Source: Emmonsiellopsis sp. PD_33
Lineage: Eukaryota > Ascomycota > Eurotiomycetes > Onygenales > Ajellomycetaceae
DNA: 23,467 nucleotides
Direction: 5' to 3'
NCBI GenBank assembly: GCA_032988165.1
Contig: JANTQF010000460.1
Coordinates: 1 to 23,467, forward strand
The position numbers and the translations under genes are program-made. Below are positions 21,452 through 23,467 of this stretch, piece after piece; position 1 is the first letter of the stretch; each line of letters starts with the position of its first letter. The notes under the pieces are model-generated. The model was not told the origin of the DNA and did not search any database. It saw nothing but the letters and a program-made list of their open reading frames with translations.

Positions 21452-21562
21452 ACAAATGTACAGTTCTTCTTGCGATGAGCACGCCTTGACCCGGACTTAT
21501 ATCTAGCTTACACTAGACTTACCCTCAGTTTCATACTGTAGCTCACTTCGAGATCTCTAGTG

Positions 21563-23146
21563 ATGGCTTCTCGAGTGGATGTTATTCCGCTCTTCCCGAA
21601 GAAACAAACTCCGTCATCTCTGAACCATACAAGAAGAGTGACACCGTCCTCAGAGTCGTCAGCTTCAAAGCGATGTTTAATCGTGGCCCCCCGCAACCTC
21701 GTTCCTGATGCCGCTACAATCGATCTTGCGCACTCACAGATATTTCAATCTTGGAAGCACCTTTTCCATTCGGGACAAGCTGACGTTGGTAGGCCTGGCT
21801 TCTCGTATGTGCCGTTTCTGCTGCGAACTGACATTACTCCCACTTCAGCCGAGAGAACTTCATTACAGCTTCACCTAACGCATGAGGAAAGAGAACGAGA
21901 AAATGGCAAGGAATCCCCGGATATTCTTAAGTGTCGACATATCATTCTCAACTTCAATCTTCGAGAGAATCCCAGACACTTCTTCAAAGATGAATACGCA
22001 ACGCTGCTGGACAAACTCTTCCCCGATACCCTTTCCGTGTCGTTCGATGGCCATTTTCTCCTGTTTTGCATGAAATCGTTATCTGTCTCCCCACGTCCTC
22101 GAACAGTGGCTGGAGTTCAAGCTTATTTCACGACTGATCCGTCGGATGAAGGACCATTCCCACCGCTCCAAAGACGGGGCGCACCGCCTATCAAGATACG
22201 CAAGGACATCGATTGTCGGAAAGACGTTGATGGAGTTGATCTACTTTTCGATATTATTGCGGACCATTTCAATACAGCACATATTCCAATCACAGAGATG
22301 CAATACTGGGAAAATTTTGTAGTCATTGTGCTTGAACATCGGGAGACTGATCTAAATGACGTTCCTAGTGAGATAGCGAGATGTTCTTGCTATTACCTCT
22401 TCGAGGATGAGATGGACCGCCCACCCGGGCTTCCCGCACCCAGGCTCAAGGAACCGAAACCCACAAAGGATATTATCATGGATGATTCCAAATACGAGAC
22501 GCTCCGCCCAGGCGTCATGTTAAGCTCTGGAAAACATCTCGAGCAGGACGTGGAAAGTTTGGCATCGTCTGGAATCCTCCTTAAGGATGGGTCGGGAAAT
22601 AACTACATGACAGTCGCGTCTCATGGTTTTCCGTTCGACGGCGCGCGTGTCTTTCACCCCGTGGCAGGAGAAATAGAAGTGGGGACAGTAACGATGAAGC
22701 TGGCCCATACAGATATTTCCCTGGTTCGACTGCATCTAGATGTCCATTTCGTCAATGAGTGTTTCGAAAACTCTCTCGGGGAAGATACCCCTGTTCGCCT
22801 CAGGAGACTAGAAAAATCAGCACACACACCGATGGGTTGTCCCGTCTACATGAATAATCCATTCACGGGTTATAGCGAGGGAACATATGGACCGTGGGGA
22901 AGACTTCGAGTTCCGAGTGATGATCCAAATGAGCCCGCCCAGCGATGGATCCGCACTCGCTGGGCGTACTTGGGTCAGGGGGCTTCACAGCATCTGGTGG
23001 ACGGTGTCTGTGGTTCACCCCTTTGGACCCAGCAAGGAAATGTTGTTGGATTTTTTAATTATGCACCACAGTCCGGTCATTTCCGTGACTGGTGTCTAAC
23101 AGTTGTGACAGACCATCTAGTCGACGGCGGCTATTCAATTGCTTGA
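21563..23146 (+). CDS. Trypsin-fold (PA clan) serine protease-like protein, non-secreted
   Basis: Single-exon protein of 527 residues; the start is the first ATG (21563, followed by GCT). The frame also has a GTG one codon earlier. There is no signal peptide or membrane helix, so it is likely cytosolic or nuclear. Residues 1-40 are Ser/Thr/basic-rich and look disordered. Residues about 45-300 form a region I do not recognise. From about 335 onward the order of motifs matches chymotrypsin-like proteases: TVASHGF (His354, compare TAAHC), TDISLVRL (Asp384, compare DIALL) and GVCGSPLW (Ser485, compare GDSGGP), followed by GNVVGFFNY like the strand after the active serine. All three catalytic residues are present, so activity is plausible, although GVCGSP departs from the classic GDSGGP. 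The nearest upstream gene is more than 4 kb away. Substrate and role are unknown. A non-catalytic role cannot be excluded. Confidence 0.85.
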   Translation: MASRVDVIPLFPKKQTPSSLNHTRRVTPSSESSASKRCLIVAPRNLVPDAATIDLAHSQIFQSWKHLFHSGQADVGRPGFSYVPFLLRTDITPTSAERTSLQLHLTHEERERENGKESPDILKCRHIILNFNLRENPRHFFKDEYATLLDKLFPDTLSVSFDGHFLLFCMKSLSVSPRPRTVAGVQAYFTTDPSDEGPFPPLQRRGAPPIKIRKDIDCRKDVDGVDLLFDIIADHFNTAHIPITEMQYWENFVVIVLEHRETDLNDVPSEIARCSCYYLFEDEMDRPPGLPAPRLKEPKPTKDIIMDDSKYETLRPGVMLSSGKHLEQDVESLASSGILLKDGSGNNYMTVASHGFPFDGARVFHPVAGEIEVGTVTMKLAHTDISLVRLHLDVHFVNECFENSLGEDTPVRLRRLEKSAHTPMGCPVYMNNPFTGYSEGTYGPWGRLRVPSDDPNEPAQRWIRTRWAYLGQGASQHLVDGVCGSPLWTQQGNVVGFFNYAPQSGHFRDWCLTVVTDHLVDGGYSIA

Positions 23147-23467
23147 AATTATAAATCCTGCTTCTTCTTATATGTTGCCCAATCCATGCCCGGGTCCTTC
23201 AGTAATAGAAACATGCACTTACATATTTACTTGCCGTACGCTACTGCTACCTGCTGTTCGACTTTTACCCGTTACTTAGTTCTTATGCTTCATTGTAACT
23301 ACCTAAAATCAACATACCTACAAATAACTTTTAATTAAATAATTAATTCAAATCCCTCTTGCTGGGAAAAATTTTGACCACCACCATCACATTATTTCTC
23401 CTTCCCTATTATTGTTATTATTTCTCTTCCGGCTCAGTAGTTTTTTTTAAAAAAAAGGGGGATCTAA
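23147..23467. other. AT-rich 3' flank of the protease-like gene
   Basis: Downstream of the stop codon the DNA becomes AT-rich (TTAATTAAATAATTAATT near 23330-23348). It probably holds the 3' UTR and polyadenylation signals, but no clear AATAAA was assigned. It ends with a T8A8 block and a short G-run at the window edge. Confidence 0.5.
23441..23456. repeat. T8A8 perfect palindrome, copy 2
   Basis: The same 16-bp T8A8 block as at 19301-19316. Here it is followed directly by five G. The bases next to the two copies do not form longer direct or inverted repeats. Confidence 0.85.

Larger units (their letters stand above)
17108..21562. other. Intergenic stretch with possible gene remnant and repeats
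   Basis: About 4.4 kb with no supportable intact gene. It contains a short coding-like remnant at 17237-17371, three TACTCCGTA elements, a T8A8 palindrome and an AATATT-rich hairpin. Open frames at 20035-20409 (124 codons from an ATG) and around 20476-20874 have no recognisable domain and conflict with one another or with splice logic. The last 500 bp are the promoter and leader of the protease-like gene, including a CT-rich tract. Confidence 0.45.

Noticed and set aside
14409..23146. A biosynthetic or defence gene cluster
   Set aside because: The hydrolase, orphan gene and protease-like gene are widely spaced and share no pathway signature.
19301..23456. Mobile element bounded by the T8A8 blocks
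   Set aside because: Bases inside the two blocks do not form inverted repeats, no target duplication is visible, and the enclosed gene is not transposase-like.

Overview
The window looks like nuclear DNA of a filamentous ascomycete. The genes are monocistronic and widely spaced, with short introns (72-92 bp) that have GT..AG ends and CTGAC/CTGAT-type branch sequences. Promoters carry pyrimidine tracts, and one gene product is a Zn2Cys6 fungal-specific transcription factor. The protein style and the large AT-rich intergenic spaces suggest Eurotiomycetes, perhaps Onygenales. That placement is an inference, not a sequence match.

Four protein genes can be supported. On the minus strand, 4050-1041 encodes a 977-residue Zn2Cys6 transcription factor with one intron. 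Upstream of it lies about 10.4 kb (4051-14408) with no convincing coding region. This gap holds microsatellites, two G-run clusters with quadruplex potential and several short palindromes. At 15647-14409 (minus) is a single-exon secreted alpha/beta hydrolase of the platelet-activating-factor acetylhydrolase type, with an intact Ser/Asp/His triad.

Across a 602-bp shared promoter, a small four-exon gene of unknown family (16250-17107, plus) is divergent from it. Its second intron is problematic: the good acceptor is out of frame, and a C6 run just after it may carry a one-base indel. A short open stretch after it (17237-17371) may be a decayed exon. About 4 kb of apparently non-coding DNA follows, then a single-exon gene (21563-23146, plus). 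It encodes a 527-residue protein whose C-terminal half has the hallmarks of a trypsin-like (PA clan) serine protease but no secretion signal.

There is no sign of a metabolic gene cluster, operon, CRISPR array, rRNA, tRNA or intact transposon. The genes do not obviously work together. The least explained parts are the intracellular protease-like protein, the small orphan gene with its frame problem, and the very long gene-free space in front of the transcription factor.
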